Assembly: GCA_030418115.1 (NCBI GenBank)
Contig: JAUHQD010000007.1
Span: 147,267-211,266, forward strand
Source of the DNA: Alteromonadaceae bacterium BrNp21-10
Lineage (GTDB): Bacteria > Pseudomonadota > Gammaproteobacteria > Enterobacterales > Alteromonadaceae
DNA length: 64,000 bases
Direction of reading: 5' to 3'
Position 1 is the first letter of the stretch. Every line of letters starts with the position of its first letter. The notes under the pieces were generated by a model. That model searched no databases, was not told where the DNA came from, and was given only the letters and a program-made list of their open reading frames with translations. Below, piece by piece: positions 43,791 to 52,387 of the stretch. The translations under genes and the position numbers were made by a program.

Positions 43791-45062
43791 ATGCCTCAAC
43801 AGCTTGCGCGAAATTCACTGTTTACGTTAATTGCTAATTTGTCGTTGGCATTAAGCAATTGGCTGTTATTGGTGATTATTACTAAATACTTCTCGGCAAA
43901 TCTGCTGGGAGAAGTCGTCTTAGCCTTATCCATTTTATCCCCGTTATTTTTATTCAGTAGCACCAAGTTGCGTACTTTACTGGTGGTCGATTTAGATAAT
44001 GAATTCCCCGTTAAACAATATTTTAACGCCCGTTTTATGGCTAACGGTTTGGCGTTGTTGTTGGTGCCGTTGCTGTGGTGGTGTTTTTTAACCGATGTCA
44101 GCGCGGTGATTGTCGCTATGATCGCGTTGTATAAATGGTGTGATGCTTGGTGCGAACTCAGTTACAGCTATCTGCACCGCATACAACAATTCAAACTCGT
44201 GGCTAAAACTCAAACCTTACGTTCGTTATTATCCATCGTCGCACTTCTTGTCAGCGCCATACTTTTCGAAGACATTGTGATCACTTTATTCTGCTGGCTG
44301 TTGGTGGCGTTGGTGTTTGCTGTGTTAGACATTCAACGGGTGCGCACTCGAGTAATTGGCGAGCTGCAGCAAGACTTCAACTTGCGCGGTTTAATTTGTG
44401 ATAACGGTTTGTATCGCCAGTCATTGGTGCTTATCCGGCGTTACTTCACCGTCAGTATTGGTTTAGTCATGGTGTCATTGTTTGTGTATATCCCCAACTA
44501 TGCACTGAAGGCTTATGTCAGTGTTGAAGCTGCCGGGCAGTTTGCTGCTATCAGTTATTTTCTGGTGGCCGGTAGTATTTTGATCAGCAGTTTAGCGCAG
44601 GTGTTATCGCCGCAGTTTAGTTTGTTGGTTAAAGCCCAAGATGTTGCTGGTTATTTTTCCTTGTTAGCCAAGGCCTGCGTTATCGGGCTTGTTATTGGTG
44701 GCTTGGGATTATTAGTTACCTATTTCATCGGCGGTTGGGTTTTAGCTATTGTTTATACCTCGGTGTTTTCTGAGTTTCATGAGGTGTTTGTGTGGGTAAT
44801 GGCCGCCGCTATGGTGCGTTACAGCTACTTGTTTATGGGCACGGCGATGAATTCCTTAAAGCTCTATCATCTGCAAACTCAAATATATTTTGTAGGTACA
44901 GTCACGGTGTTACTGATGTGCTTATTGTGGGTGCCTCAACAAGGTTTATTGGGTGCCGCAAAAGCGATGTTCATGGCGACCTGTGTAGAATTTAGTTTGT
45001 ACTGGCTACGGCTATTTCAGTTGTATCGAAAAACCAAAATAGCGGGGCAATTTCATGGCTAA
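43791..45062 (+). CDS. Wzx-type polysaccharide flippase
   Basis: 423-residue integral membrane protein of the MOP superfamily with about 12 hydrophobic helices and few charged residues; begins MPQQLARNSLFTLIANLSLA and has the typical FSANLLGEVVLALSILSPLF. It should move undecaprenyl-linked repeat units across the inner membrane. Weak ribosome-binding site (AAGACAAG). First gene of the polysaccharide operon; its 3' end overlaps the next gene by 8 bp. Confidence 0.85.
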   Translation: MPQQLARNSLFTLIANLSLALSNWLLLVIITKYFSANLLGEVVLALSILSPLFLFSSTKLRTLLVVDLDNEFPVKQYFNARFMANGLALLLVPLLWWCFLTDVSAVIVAMIALYKWCDAWCELSYSYLHRIQQFKLVAKTQTLRSLLSIVALLVSAILFEDIVITLFCWLLVALVFAVLDIQRVRTRVIGELQQDFNLRGLICDNGLYRQSLVLIRRYFTVSIGLVMVSLFVYIPNYALKAYVSVEAAGQFAAISYFLVAGSILISSLAQVLSPQFSLLVKAQDVAGYFSLLAKACVIGLVIGGLGLLVTYFIGGWVLAIVYTSVFSEFHEVFVWVMAAAMVRYSYLFMGTAMNSLKLYHLQTQIYFVGTVTVLLMCLLWVPQQGLLGAAKAMFMATCVEFSLYWLRLFQLYRKTKIAGQFHG

Positions 45063-46155
45063 AAAAGTGTTACATGTATTCGGTATTATGAATCGTGGTG
45101 GAGCCGAGTTACGCACGCTGTCATTGATGCCCGCGTTAAAAGCTAAAGGTGTTGAATTTGAGTTTTGCGCCCTCAGTGGTCAGCTGGGCGTGCTGGATGA
45201 ATCAATCAACGCCGTTGGCAGTCAGGTTCATTATTGCAAATTAGGTGTTGGTTTTTTTTGGCGATTCTATCGTTTGTTAAAACAACAGCAATTTGATGTG
45301 GTGCATTCTCATGTGTCATTGGTGTCGGGTGTTATGTTATGGATTGCCTGGTTGGCGGGCGTGCCGTTAAGGATTGCGCATTTTCGTAATACCACCGATG
45401 TGGAAAATATCAGTGTTGTGCGTCAGTGGCGGGATAAGTTGTTAAAACGCATGATTTTATCCAAAGCGCATCATGTGCTTGCCGTGTGTGAGGGCGCGTT
45501 ACAAGGCTATTGGTCCGAATGCTGGCAGCAAGATAAACGCTTTAAAGTGATCTATAACGGCTTTGAACGCCCTGAGCTTGAAACACAAGACAACTTTTGG
45601 CAGCAGTATATTAACCAGTACGATAATGGCGTGGTGATCACTAATGTGGCGCGCATGGATTACCAGAAGAATCATCTACGTCAGGCTAAAATATTTGCCG
45701 AATATTTGGCGCTTAATAATCAAGCTTGGTTAGTCTTTATTGGCAAAGAAAACCGACGAGTTAGGCAGACTGTCGAAGATTTTTGTCAACAGCAAGGTAT
45801 TCGGGAACGGGTAGTGTTTCTTGGTGAGCAAGCAAAGGTACTGCCATTTTTGCGCCATAGCCAACTGATGCTGTTTCCCTCAATGTGGGAAGGCTTACCC
45901 GGTGCGGTAATTGAAGCTGCCAGTGTGGGTACGCCGGTGGTGGCATCGGATATTCCTGGAGTGCTGGAAATTGCCTCTGCATTAACTTTAGTCTCACCGT
46001 TGTCATTGCAAAGCACCGATGTCCAGTGGGCGCAAAAGATCGCCGATGTGCTTGCAAAGCCTATGAGTCAACAAGATGTCGTTGCAGAGTTTGACCATAG
46101 TCAATTTCAGATCAACGCCAATGTCGATGCACTACATGCAATTTACACAAAATAA
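45055..46155 (+). CDS. GT4-family glycosyltransferase
   Basis: 366-residue GT-B fold enzyme. N-terminal VLHVFGIMNRGGAELRTLSL is the acceptor-side glycine loop; C-terminal GVVITNVARMDYQKNHLRQA and the E-x7-E motif MWEGLPGAVIEAASVGTPVV bind the nucleotide sugar. Cytosolic or membrane-associated, adding a sugar to the growing repeat unit. Donor and linkage cannot be deduced. Confidence 0.88.
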   Translation: MAKKVLHVFGIMNRGGAELRTLSLMPALKAKGVEFEFCALSGQLGVLDESINAVGSQVHYCKLGVGFFWRFYRLLKQQQFDVVHSHVSLVSGVMLWIAWLAGVPLRIAHFRNTTDVENISVVRQWRDKLLKRMILSKAHHVLAVCEGALQGYWSECWQQDKRFKVIYNGFERPELETQDNFWQQYINQYDNGVVITNVARMDYQKNHLRQAKIFAEYLALNNQAWLVFIGKENRRVRQTVEDFCQQQGIRERVVFLGEQAKVLPFLRHSQLMLFPSMWEGLPGAVIEAASVGTPVVASDIPGVLEIASALTLVSPLSLQSTDVQWAQKIADVLAKPMSQQDVVAEFDHSQFQINANVDALHAIYTK

Positions 46156-47515
46156 AGCACTGCTAATCAAGGTCACCGGTATCTGGTTGATTTTATTAAC
46201 CTGCCTTGTGGTGTTTGCTGCTTATTTTAATTTATTTGAAGCGCCTAGAGCGCGACTGGAAATACTCACCACGGTTAACTGGTTGGTAATAGTCAGCATA
46301 TTAATCCTGACCTTACCCAAAGGGATTTGGTCAATTTGTTTTATTTTCTTTATGGCCTTTGGCATTTTCCATGGTGGTTTAGTGTTGGCGAATTCAGTCA
46401 ATGGTATTACCGATGAAGATATTCTCTATCAAATTAGTTGGTGGTTCGACACCGACGAAACTGAAAATGCCATTCACTTGTTCAACCTCGGCATGATTGG
46501 TTTCAGCTTAGGGGCGTTGTTGTTTTCCAAAAAACTGCCTCCGGTTGCCGAAGAGGCCGTAAATGTGACGGTCAATAAGCGTATCTTTCATATGGGGGGG
46601 ATCATCTTGGTGCTGATGATTTCGGCCTTTTTCGGCGTCGCTGTGGTTACTGGCGCGATCAACTCGTATGGCACTTATCTGGCACTGTTGAGTGCAGTAC
46701 CCATACTGGGCATGGTGTTCGCCTATATCTATTTGTTTATCGGTATTGGGCTCGTGTTGGTGAGCGTGGCTTATCGCTCGGGCTTTGGTTATTGGTATTT
46801 TGCTTTCTTTGCTATTTGGGCGTTATTTGCTTTTAAACTCGGGCTGCGCGGTGAAGTCATGTTCCCTGGTACCGTGGCAGCCTGTATGTTGGGACGTCGT
46901 GGAGCCCCGATAAAATCATCCACCTTAGTGATTAGTATTGTGGTGTTTTTAATTGCTACAGGTATTGTTAAAAATGCACGGATATCCGGTGATTACTCGG
47001 CGGTTGATTCGATTAACCCTTTGAATGCGGTCGCCGAAATGGGCTCTAGTTTGCGAGCCGTGCAAGAGGTGATTAAATGGCGTAAGAGCGGCGATGAATT
47101 ACTCTTGGGTGCTAGCTACTGGGCACCGTTTGAGCGACAACTAGCATTGTTTATTCCCGGCTTACATCGCATGTCAGCGTTAGACGACCCGCGGTTATTG
47201 AACGTAGTAGTGCAAGAGCGGGCGGGGCCAATTGGATTTTCGCCTATTGCCGAAGCCTATTATAACTTTGGTGAAAAAGGCGTGTTACTGGTGTTTTTTG
47301 TGATTGGCATGATCATGGCGCATTTTGATAATCAACCCGTAAGGCTGAAATATGACATGTTACTTGGAGTGAGTTTGGTGCCGTTGTTTATTATGATCCG
47401 CAACAGTTTTACCCATGTACCGGTACAGATTGTAATAGGCATGGTGATTGCCATGGCTGTGTTGTATGTGGCCAATTCAGGAATAAAACATCATCCTCAT
47501 CAGGAGCCACTATGA
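46136..47515 (+). CDS. Wzy-type polymerase / O-antigen ligase-like membrane protein
   Basis: About 459 residues with some 10-12 predicted membrane segments (e.g. LILLTCLVVFAAYF, IILVLMISAFFGVAVV) and a large loop before the last helices (region about 310-380), the layout of Wzy polymerases. Open frame extends to an ATG at 46076, but that overlaps the upstream gene by 80 bp; ATGs at 46121, 46127 and 46136 are all possible and none has a strong ribosome-binding site. Family sequence similarity is always weak, so the role rests on topology and its place between flippase and transferases. Confidence 0.78.
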   Translation: MQFTQNKALLIKVTGIWLILLTCLVVFAAYFNLFEAPRARLEILTTVNWLVIVSILILTLPKGIWSICFIFFMAFGIFHGGLVLANSVNGITDEDILYQISWWFDTDETENAIHLFNLGMIGFSLGALLFSKKLPPVAEEAVNVTVNKRIFHMGGIILVLMISAFFGVAVVTGAINSYGTYLALLSAVPILGMVFAYIYLFIGIGLVLVSVAYRSGFGYWYFAFFAIWALFAFKLGLRGEVMFPGTVAACMLGRRGAPIKSSTLVISIVVFLIATGIVKNARISGDYSAVDSINPLNAVAEMGSSLRAVQEVIKWRKSGDELLLGASYWAPFERQLALFIPGLHRMSALDDPRLLNVVVQERAGPIGFSPIAEAYYNFGEKGVLLVFFVIGMIMAHFDNQPVRLKYDMLLGVSLVPLFIMIRNSFTHVPVQIVIGMVIAMAVLYVANSGIKHHPHQEPL

Positions 47516-48687
47516 AGGTTATTGTTACCTGCGAATTTCGATTTATGCGCACCGCCGATGGGCAAGTGTGGACCACCAGTGCTTTCCCCTATTTTTTTTG
47601 GCAGCGTTATCTGAGTGTGTTTGACGAAGTACAGATTGTGGCGCGCATTCAAGATGTAGCAACGAGGGATGCTGGTTGGCAAAGAGTAACCGGTGATCGT
47701 GTTACGGCGAGGGGGTTACCTTACTATGTTGGCTTAAGTGGCTTACTTAAGAATTTGTTTAGTACCTATCGACAATTGGCAGCTATTTTAGCCAATGCAG
47801 AAGCGGTGATTTTTAGGGTTCCTTCACCTATTGCCATGTTGGGAATTCTGGCGAAACCCAAAGGTAATTTTGCTTATGCCCTTGAATTGGTCGGTGACCC
47901 TTATGATGTATTTCAGTCTGGTATTGTTAATCAGTTCAGTGATAAATGCATCGGCTGGCTGACCATGAAAAGTTTGCAACGCTTGGTGAAAAAGGCCATT
48001 GCGGTCAGTTATGTCACTCAGCATTATTTGCAGCAGCGTTATCCAGCAAGTGGGTTAACTTACACTGCGGCTTGTTCGAGTATTGAATTGAAACCCGAAA
48101 AAATTCGCCCTGAGCCACGACAATATACTGAGCCTGCTCGGCAATTAGTCTTTATTGGTTCCTTCGGGCAGTTATATAAAGGCCCCGATTTACTTATTCA
48201 GGCGTTAAAAATACTCAAGGATAACGGCGCTGAATATCAACTAACCATGCTCGGTGGCGGGGCGTTTTTAGAGTCGATGCAGCAATTAGCTGACTCATTG
48301 GGGGTTGAATCGCAGATCCATTTTGCTGGTGAAGTGGCAGCGGCACAGGTTAATGACTATTTGGCTAAAGCCGAGGTGTTTATTATGCCATCAAGAACTG
48401 AAGGCTTACCGCGCGCCATGATTGAAGCCATGGCCGACGGACTGCCCTGTATCGGTTCAAAAGTCGGAGGTATACCAGAATTACTAGAGCCGCATTGGTT
48501 GATAGAAAATGAAAACAGTCAGATGTTAGCCGACAAAATTCAACAATTGTGTGAGTCAGTCACTTTGTTAAATCAACAATCTCAGCGCAACCTTGGTGTT
48601 GCCAGTGAGTATGAGGCATCGTTGTTAGCTAAACGGCGTCAGGCATTTTATCAACATATTAAAAATGAAACGGCAGAGCGGTTATGA
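47512..48687 (+). CDS. GT4-family glycosyltransferase
   Basis: 391 residues, GT-B fold. C-terminal donor domain: FIGSFGQLYKGPDLLIQALK, LTMLGGGAFLESMQQLADSL, and E-x7-E in RTEGLPRAMIEAMADGLPCI. Overlaps the polymerase stop as ATGA, so translationally coupled. Assembles the repeat unit; specificity unknown. Confidence 0.88.
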   Translation: MKVIVTCEFRFMRTADGQVWTTSAFPYFFWQRYLSVFDEVQIVARIQDVATRDAGWQRVTGDRVTARGLPYYVGLSGLLKNLFSTYRQLAAILANAEAVIFRVPSPIAMLGILAKPKGNFAYALELVGDPYDVFQSGIVNQFSDKCIGWLTMKSLQRLVKKAIAVSYVTQHYLQQRYPASGLTYTAACSSIELKPEKIRPEPRQYTEPARQLVFIGSFGQLYKGPDLLIQALKILKDNGAEYQLTMLGGGAFLESMQQLADSLGVESQIHFAGEVAAAQVNDYLAKAEVFIMPSRTEGLPRAMIEAMADGLPCIGSKVGGIPELLEPHWLIENENSQMLADKIQQLCESVTLLNQQSQRNLGVASEYEASLLAKRRQAFYQHIKNETAERL

Positions 48688-49847
48688 AAGTACTGCATTT
48701 ATTAAAAACCGCCGTGGGCGCAAGTTGGGCACTACGGCAAACACAGCAGCTGATTAAGCTAGGTGTTGAAGTGCATCTGGCCTTGCCCGATGGGCCAATG
48801 GTGGAAAAGTATCAGCAAGCTGGTGTGCAAGTGCATGTGTTTGATCCGTCGTTATCTATCAGCAAACCTTGGAAAAATATCGCGGCTATTAAAAAACTGC
48901 GCAGTTTAGTAAAGCAGATCAAACCAGATATTATTCACAGTCATTTTGTAGCCACCACGTTATTAATGCGGATTGGTTTAATTGGTATTAATGTACCTCG
49001 GATATTTCATGTGCCGGGACCGTTGCATTTAGAACATGACTTCTTTCGTGGTTTAGATTTAAAAAGCGCAGGCAAGAATGATTATTGGTTAGCCTCTTGT
49101 TTATGGACACAACAAAAATATCAAGACTGCGGTATTCCAGCGGAAAAGGTTGGTTTGGCCTACTATGGGGTTAATGCCAGTGATTTTACTTTTACGCTAG
49201 GGAGCAAGGAGCTCAAAGCCTCGTTAGGTATGCATGAGGATGATTTTTTAATTGGTATGGTCGCTTATTTTTATGCACCTAAAAGTTATTTGGGGCAAGC
49301 TCGAGGCTTGAAAGGCCATGAAGATCTCATTGATGCCATGGCCATAGTTAGGCAGCAATATCCTAATACAAAATGTGTCTTTGTTGGTGGTCCTTGGGGC
49401 AATACGGAAAGTTATTATCAGCAAGTTCAAGGTTATGCCCGCCGAGTGGTAGGTGATGCCTGTGTGTTTTTAGGCACGCGCCATGATGTACCCGAGCTGT
49501 ACCCACAGTTTGATTTGGCGGTACATCCATCTCATTCAGAAAACGTCGGCGGTGCGGTCGAGTCGATGTATGCGCGAGTACCGACTTTAACTACCAATAT
49601 TGGCGGATTTCCTGATTTGGTCAGTGATGGTATAACAGGATTGTTAGCACAGGCTAAATCACCATCATCCCTTGCTGCTAAAATTATTCAGGCAATTGAA
49701 AGCCCCGACGCTTGCCAGCAATGGGTGACGGCGGGTTATGACAAGGTGCAACAAGTGATGAACGTCGAGCACAATGCCCAGCAAGTGTTAGCGTTTTACC
49801 AGCAAGTACTGGCGGATAACGAGATGGTAGGGGATGAGCAATGCTAA
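48684..49847 (+). CDS. GT4-family glycosyltransferase
   Basis: 387 residues, GT-B fold. VLHLLKTAVGASWALRQTQQ at the N-terminus, IIHSHFVATTLLMRIGL, and a donor domain with KGHEDLIDAMAIVRQQYPNT and HPSHSENVGGAVESMYARVP, the E-x7-E equivalent. Coupled by ATGA overlap with the gene before and by a 7-bp overlap with the sugar-phosphate transferase after. Confidence 0.88.
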   Translation: MKVLHLLKTAVGASWALRQTQQLIKLGVEVHLALPDGPMVEKYQQAGVQVHVFDPSLSISKPWKNIAAIKKLRSLVKQIKPDIIHSHFVATTLLMRIGLIGINVPRIFHVPGPLHLEHDFFRGLDLKSAGKNDYWLASCLWTQQKYQDCGIPAEKVGLAYYGVNASDFTFTLGSKELKASLGMHEDDFLIGMVAYFYAPKSYLGQARGLKGHEDLIDAMAIVRQQYPNTKCVFVGGPWGNTESYYQQVQGYARRVVGDACVFLGTRHDVPELYPQFDLAVHPSHSENVGGAVESMYARVPTLTTNIGGFPDLVSDGITGLLAQAKSPSSLAAKIIQAIESPDACQQWVTAGYDKVQQVMNVEHNAQQVLAFYQQVLADNEMVGDEQC

Positions 49848-50434
49848 AGCGTAGTTTCGATATTTTGGCTTCATTGTCTGGATTGTTAGTGCTATTGCCA
49901 TTGTTACTAGTGTTAGCGGTGTTGATCCGTTTTAAACTGGGGTCGCCAATATTGTTTAAACAGCCCCGTCCCGGTTTGCATGGCAAACCCTTTAACATGT
50001 TAAAATTTCGTTCTATGACAGATGAGCGCGATAGTGCAGGTCAACTGCTAGATGATGAACTACGGTTAACGGCATTTGGTCGCTTATTGCGTGCTACCAG
50101 TATGGATGAATTACCGGGCTTGTTTAATGTATTGCTTGGCAATATGAGTTTGGTGGGTCCGCGTCCGTTATTAATCGAATACTTACCCCTTTATAATGCT
50201 GAACAAGCACAGCGGCACAATGTGCGTCCCGGCATTACCGGTTGGGCGCAGGTGAATGGCCGCAATGCACTATCTTGGGAAGATAAATTTGCCCTCGATA
50301 TTTGGTATGTTAAACATCAGTCCTTGTGGTTGGATATTAAGATTTTGTTGATGACGGTGGCTAAAGTGCTTAAACGGGAAGATATTAATCAGCAAGGGCA
50401 GGCTACTGTTAGTAAATTTACTGGGCAACCATAG
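49841..50434 (+). CDS. PglC-like phosphosugar transferase (initiates the repeat unit)
   Basis: 197 residues, the small monotopic phosphoglycosyltransferase form without WbaP-type extra helices. One N-terminal re-entrant hydrophobic helix (DILASLSGLLVLLPLLLVLA); catalytic Asp-Glu in ATSMDELPGLFNVLLGNMSL; GPRPLLIEYLPLY and RPGITGWAQVNGRNAL are conserved. It moves phospho-diNAc-bacillosamine (or a similar sugar) from UDP to undecaprenyl phosphate. Immediately followed by the PglD, PglE and PglF homologues, the same order as WeeH-I-J-K in Acinetobacter. Confidence 0.88.
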   Translation: MLKRSFDILASLSGLLVLLPLLLVLAVLIRFKLGSPILFKQPRPGLHGKPFNMLKFRSMTDERDSAGQLLDDELRLTAFGRLLRATSMDELPGLFNVLLGNMSLVGPRPLLIEYLPLYNAEQAQRHNVRPGITGWAQVNGRNALSWEDKFALDIWYVKHQSLWLDIKILLMTVAKVLKREDINQQGQATVSKFTGQP

Positions 50435-50443
50435 GGACTATTT

Positions 50444-51088
50444 ATGACACAACTTATGGCAGAACGTATGACTAAACGTTTAGTTATTATTGGTGCTGGC
50501 GGTCACGGTAAAGTGGCAGCCGATTGTGCCGAGTCTATGGCTGTTTACGATGATATCGTATTTTTGGATGCAGGTTTTAGTGAGCGCCCACAAGTCGGGC
50601 CTTGGAAAATCATTGGGCTCCCTGAAGATTTTAATCAGTATACGGATTGCGAATTTTTCGTGGCAATTGGCGATAACCATGGGCGTCAGCGTTGGCTGCT
50701 GCAGTTGCTGGCTGCGCAAGTTAGTATTGCCAGCTTAGTGCATTCCAGCGCTGTGGTAAGTAAACATTCAAGTTTTGGTGAGGGCAGTTTAATTTGTGCC
50801 AACGCAGTAGTAAATCCATTTACCTCTTTGGGCTTCGGTTGTATTTTAAATACCGGAGCGACAATCGATCATGACTGTAACGTCGGTGATATGGTGCATA
50901 TCGCACCAGGAAGTCATGTTGCCGGTGGAGTTAATATTGGCGAATTATGTTTTATCGGGGTTGGCAGTAGTATTATACCGTCACTGAGCATTGGTCAAAA
51001 TAGCACCTTAGGCGCGGGATCTGTGGTGATTACTGATATAGCCGAAAATAGTTTAGCTTACGGAATACCGGCAAAAGTGGTAAATTAA
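50444..51088 (+). CDS. PglD-like UDP-amino-sugar N-acetyltransferase
   Basis: 214 residues: N-terminal Rossmann-like domain (LVIIGAGGHGKVAADCAESM) that binds UDP-sugar and a left-handed beta-helix of hexapeptide repeats (SSFGEGSLICANAVVNPFTS to the end). Catalytic His in GATIDHDCNVGD. Acetylates the 4-amino sugar made by the PglE homologue, giving UDP-di-N-acetylbacillosamine. ATG 10 bp after the transferase stop with AGGG upstream. Confidence 0.88.
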   Translation: MTQLMAERMTKRLVIIGAGGHGKVAADCAESMAVYDDIVFLDAGFSERPQVGPWKIIGLPEDFNQYTDCEFFVAIGDNHGRQRWLLQLLAAQVSIASLVHSSAVVSKHSSFGEGSLICANAVVNPFTSLGFGCILNTGATIDHDCNVGDMVHIAPGSHVAGGVNIGELCFIGVGSSIIPSLSIGQNSTLGAGSVVITDIAENSLAYGIPAKVVN

Positions 51089-51211
51089 AGCAAGAATATA
51101 ATAAAAATAGATGTTATCTCTACACAAAAGGCTGTTGAAGGTGATGTTGTTCAGTAAAGCTGAAGCACATCATACGCCCAGCAAAAAACAATAATAATAA
51201 GAGATGTAAAT

Positions 51212-52387
51212 ATGTTAAATGGTCCATTTTCACCTTGGCCTGATTATGACGAACAAGAAAAGCAGGCCGTTCTCAGCGTTTTAGATTCTAATCAAGTTAA
51301 TTACTGGACGGGTCAACAAGGGCGTGAATTTGAAAAAGAATTTGCTGCTTTTAGTGACAGTCGTTATGCCGTTGCAGTAACCAATGGCACTGTTGCCCTT
51401 GATTTAGCATGGCAAGCGCTACAATTACCGGCAGGTTCTGAAGTGATCGTGACTTCGCGCACCTTTCTTGCCTCTGTGTCCTCCATTGTCTTAGCTGGTT
51501 TAGTGCCGGTATTTGCTGATGTGGATCGCGATTCGCAAAATATCTCCGTAGACACCATTGCAGAAAAGATCACTGCCAATACTAGTGCCATCTTATGTGT
51601 GCACTTAGCCGGTTGGCCCTGCGATATGGATCCCATTATGGCGTTGGCTGAGCAACATAATATCCAAGTCGTAGAAGATTGTGCCCAAGCTCACGGTGCC
51701 ACCTATAAAGGCCGTTCAGTGGGTAGCTTTGGTGCGTTATCTGCTTGGTCATTCTGCCAAGATAAAATCATGACGACTGCCGGTGAAGGTGGCATGGTCA
51801 CCACTAATGATGAAGCGTTGTGGCAAAAAGTGTGGTCGTTTAAAGATCATGGAAAATCTTGGTCAGCGGTTTATGAAAAACAACATCCACCGGGTTTTCG
51901 TTGGTTACATGAAAGCTTTGGTACCAACTGGCGCATGACTGAAATTCAGGCCGCAGTGGGTCGAATTCAATTACAAAAAATGCCGGAATGGCTAAAGACA
52001 CGTAGCCAATATGCTCAACAAATTTGGCAAACTGCACGTCAGTTTTCTAGCTTGCGTGTGCCAGCGATCCCCGATTTTATTCAACATGCTTTTTATAAAT
52101 GCTATGTGTTTGTTGAGCCGCAACAGTTAAAGCCCGACTGGGATAGAGACCGCATTATTCAAGCCTTGATTGACGCCGGTGTTCCGTGTTTTTCAGGCTC
52201 ATGTTCAGAAGTCTATTTAGAAAAAGCCTTCGACAATACCCCCTACCGGCCACAGCAACCTTTAGTTAATGCAGTGGAGCTGGGCGAAACTAGTCTAATG
52301 TTTTTAGTACACCCCACCTTAACCCATGCCGAAATGGATAAAACCTGCGAGGTATTTAGCAATGTAATGCTAGAGGCAAGCCGATGA
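51212..52387 (+). CDS. PglE-like UDP-4-amino-sugar aminotransferase (DegT/DnrJ/EryC1/StrS)
   Basis: 391 residues, PLP fold type I. NGPFSPWPDYDEQEKQAVLS and the PLP Lys in WSFCQDKIMTTAGEGGMVTT (near 190); TNGTVALDLAWQAL binds phosphate. Transfers an amino group to the 4-keto sugar produced by the PglF homologue. A 123-bp spacer before it has no clear terminator. Overlaps the next gene by ATGA. Confidence 0.88.
   Translation: MLNGPFSPWPDYDEQEKQAVLSVLDSNQVNYWTGQQGREFEKEFAAFSDSRYAVAVTNGTVALDLAWQALQLPAGSEVIVTSRTFLASVSSIVLAGLVPVFADVDRDSQNISVDTIAEKITANTSAILCVHLAGWPCDMDPIMALAEQHNIQVVEDCAQAHGATYKGRSVGSFGALSAWSFCQDKIMTTAGEGGMVTTNDEALWQKVWSFKDHGKSWSAVYEKQHPPGFRWLHESFGTNWRMTEIQAAVGRIQLQKMPEWLKTRSQYAQQIWQTARQFSSLRVPAIPDFIQHAFYKCYVFVEPQQLKPDWDRDRIIQALIDAGVPCFSGSCSEVYLEKAFDNTPYRPQQPLVNAVELGETSLMFLVHPTLTHAEMDKTCEVFSNVMLEASR

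Noticed and set aside
43567..43818. 83-codon minus-strand frame with hydrophobic stretches before the polysaccharide operon
   Set aside because: It overlaps the flippase start, contains the ops-like site, has no recognisable family and lies in AT-rich DNA where chance hydrophobic frames are common.
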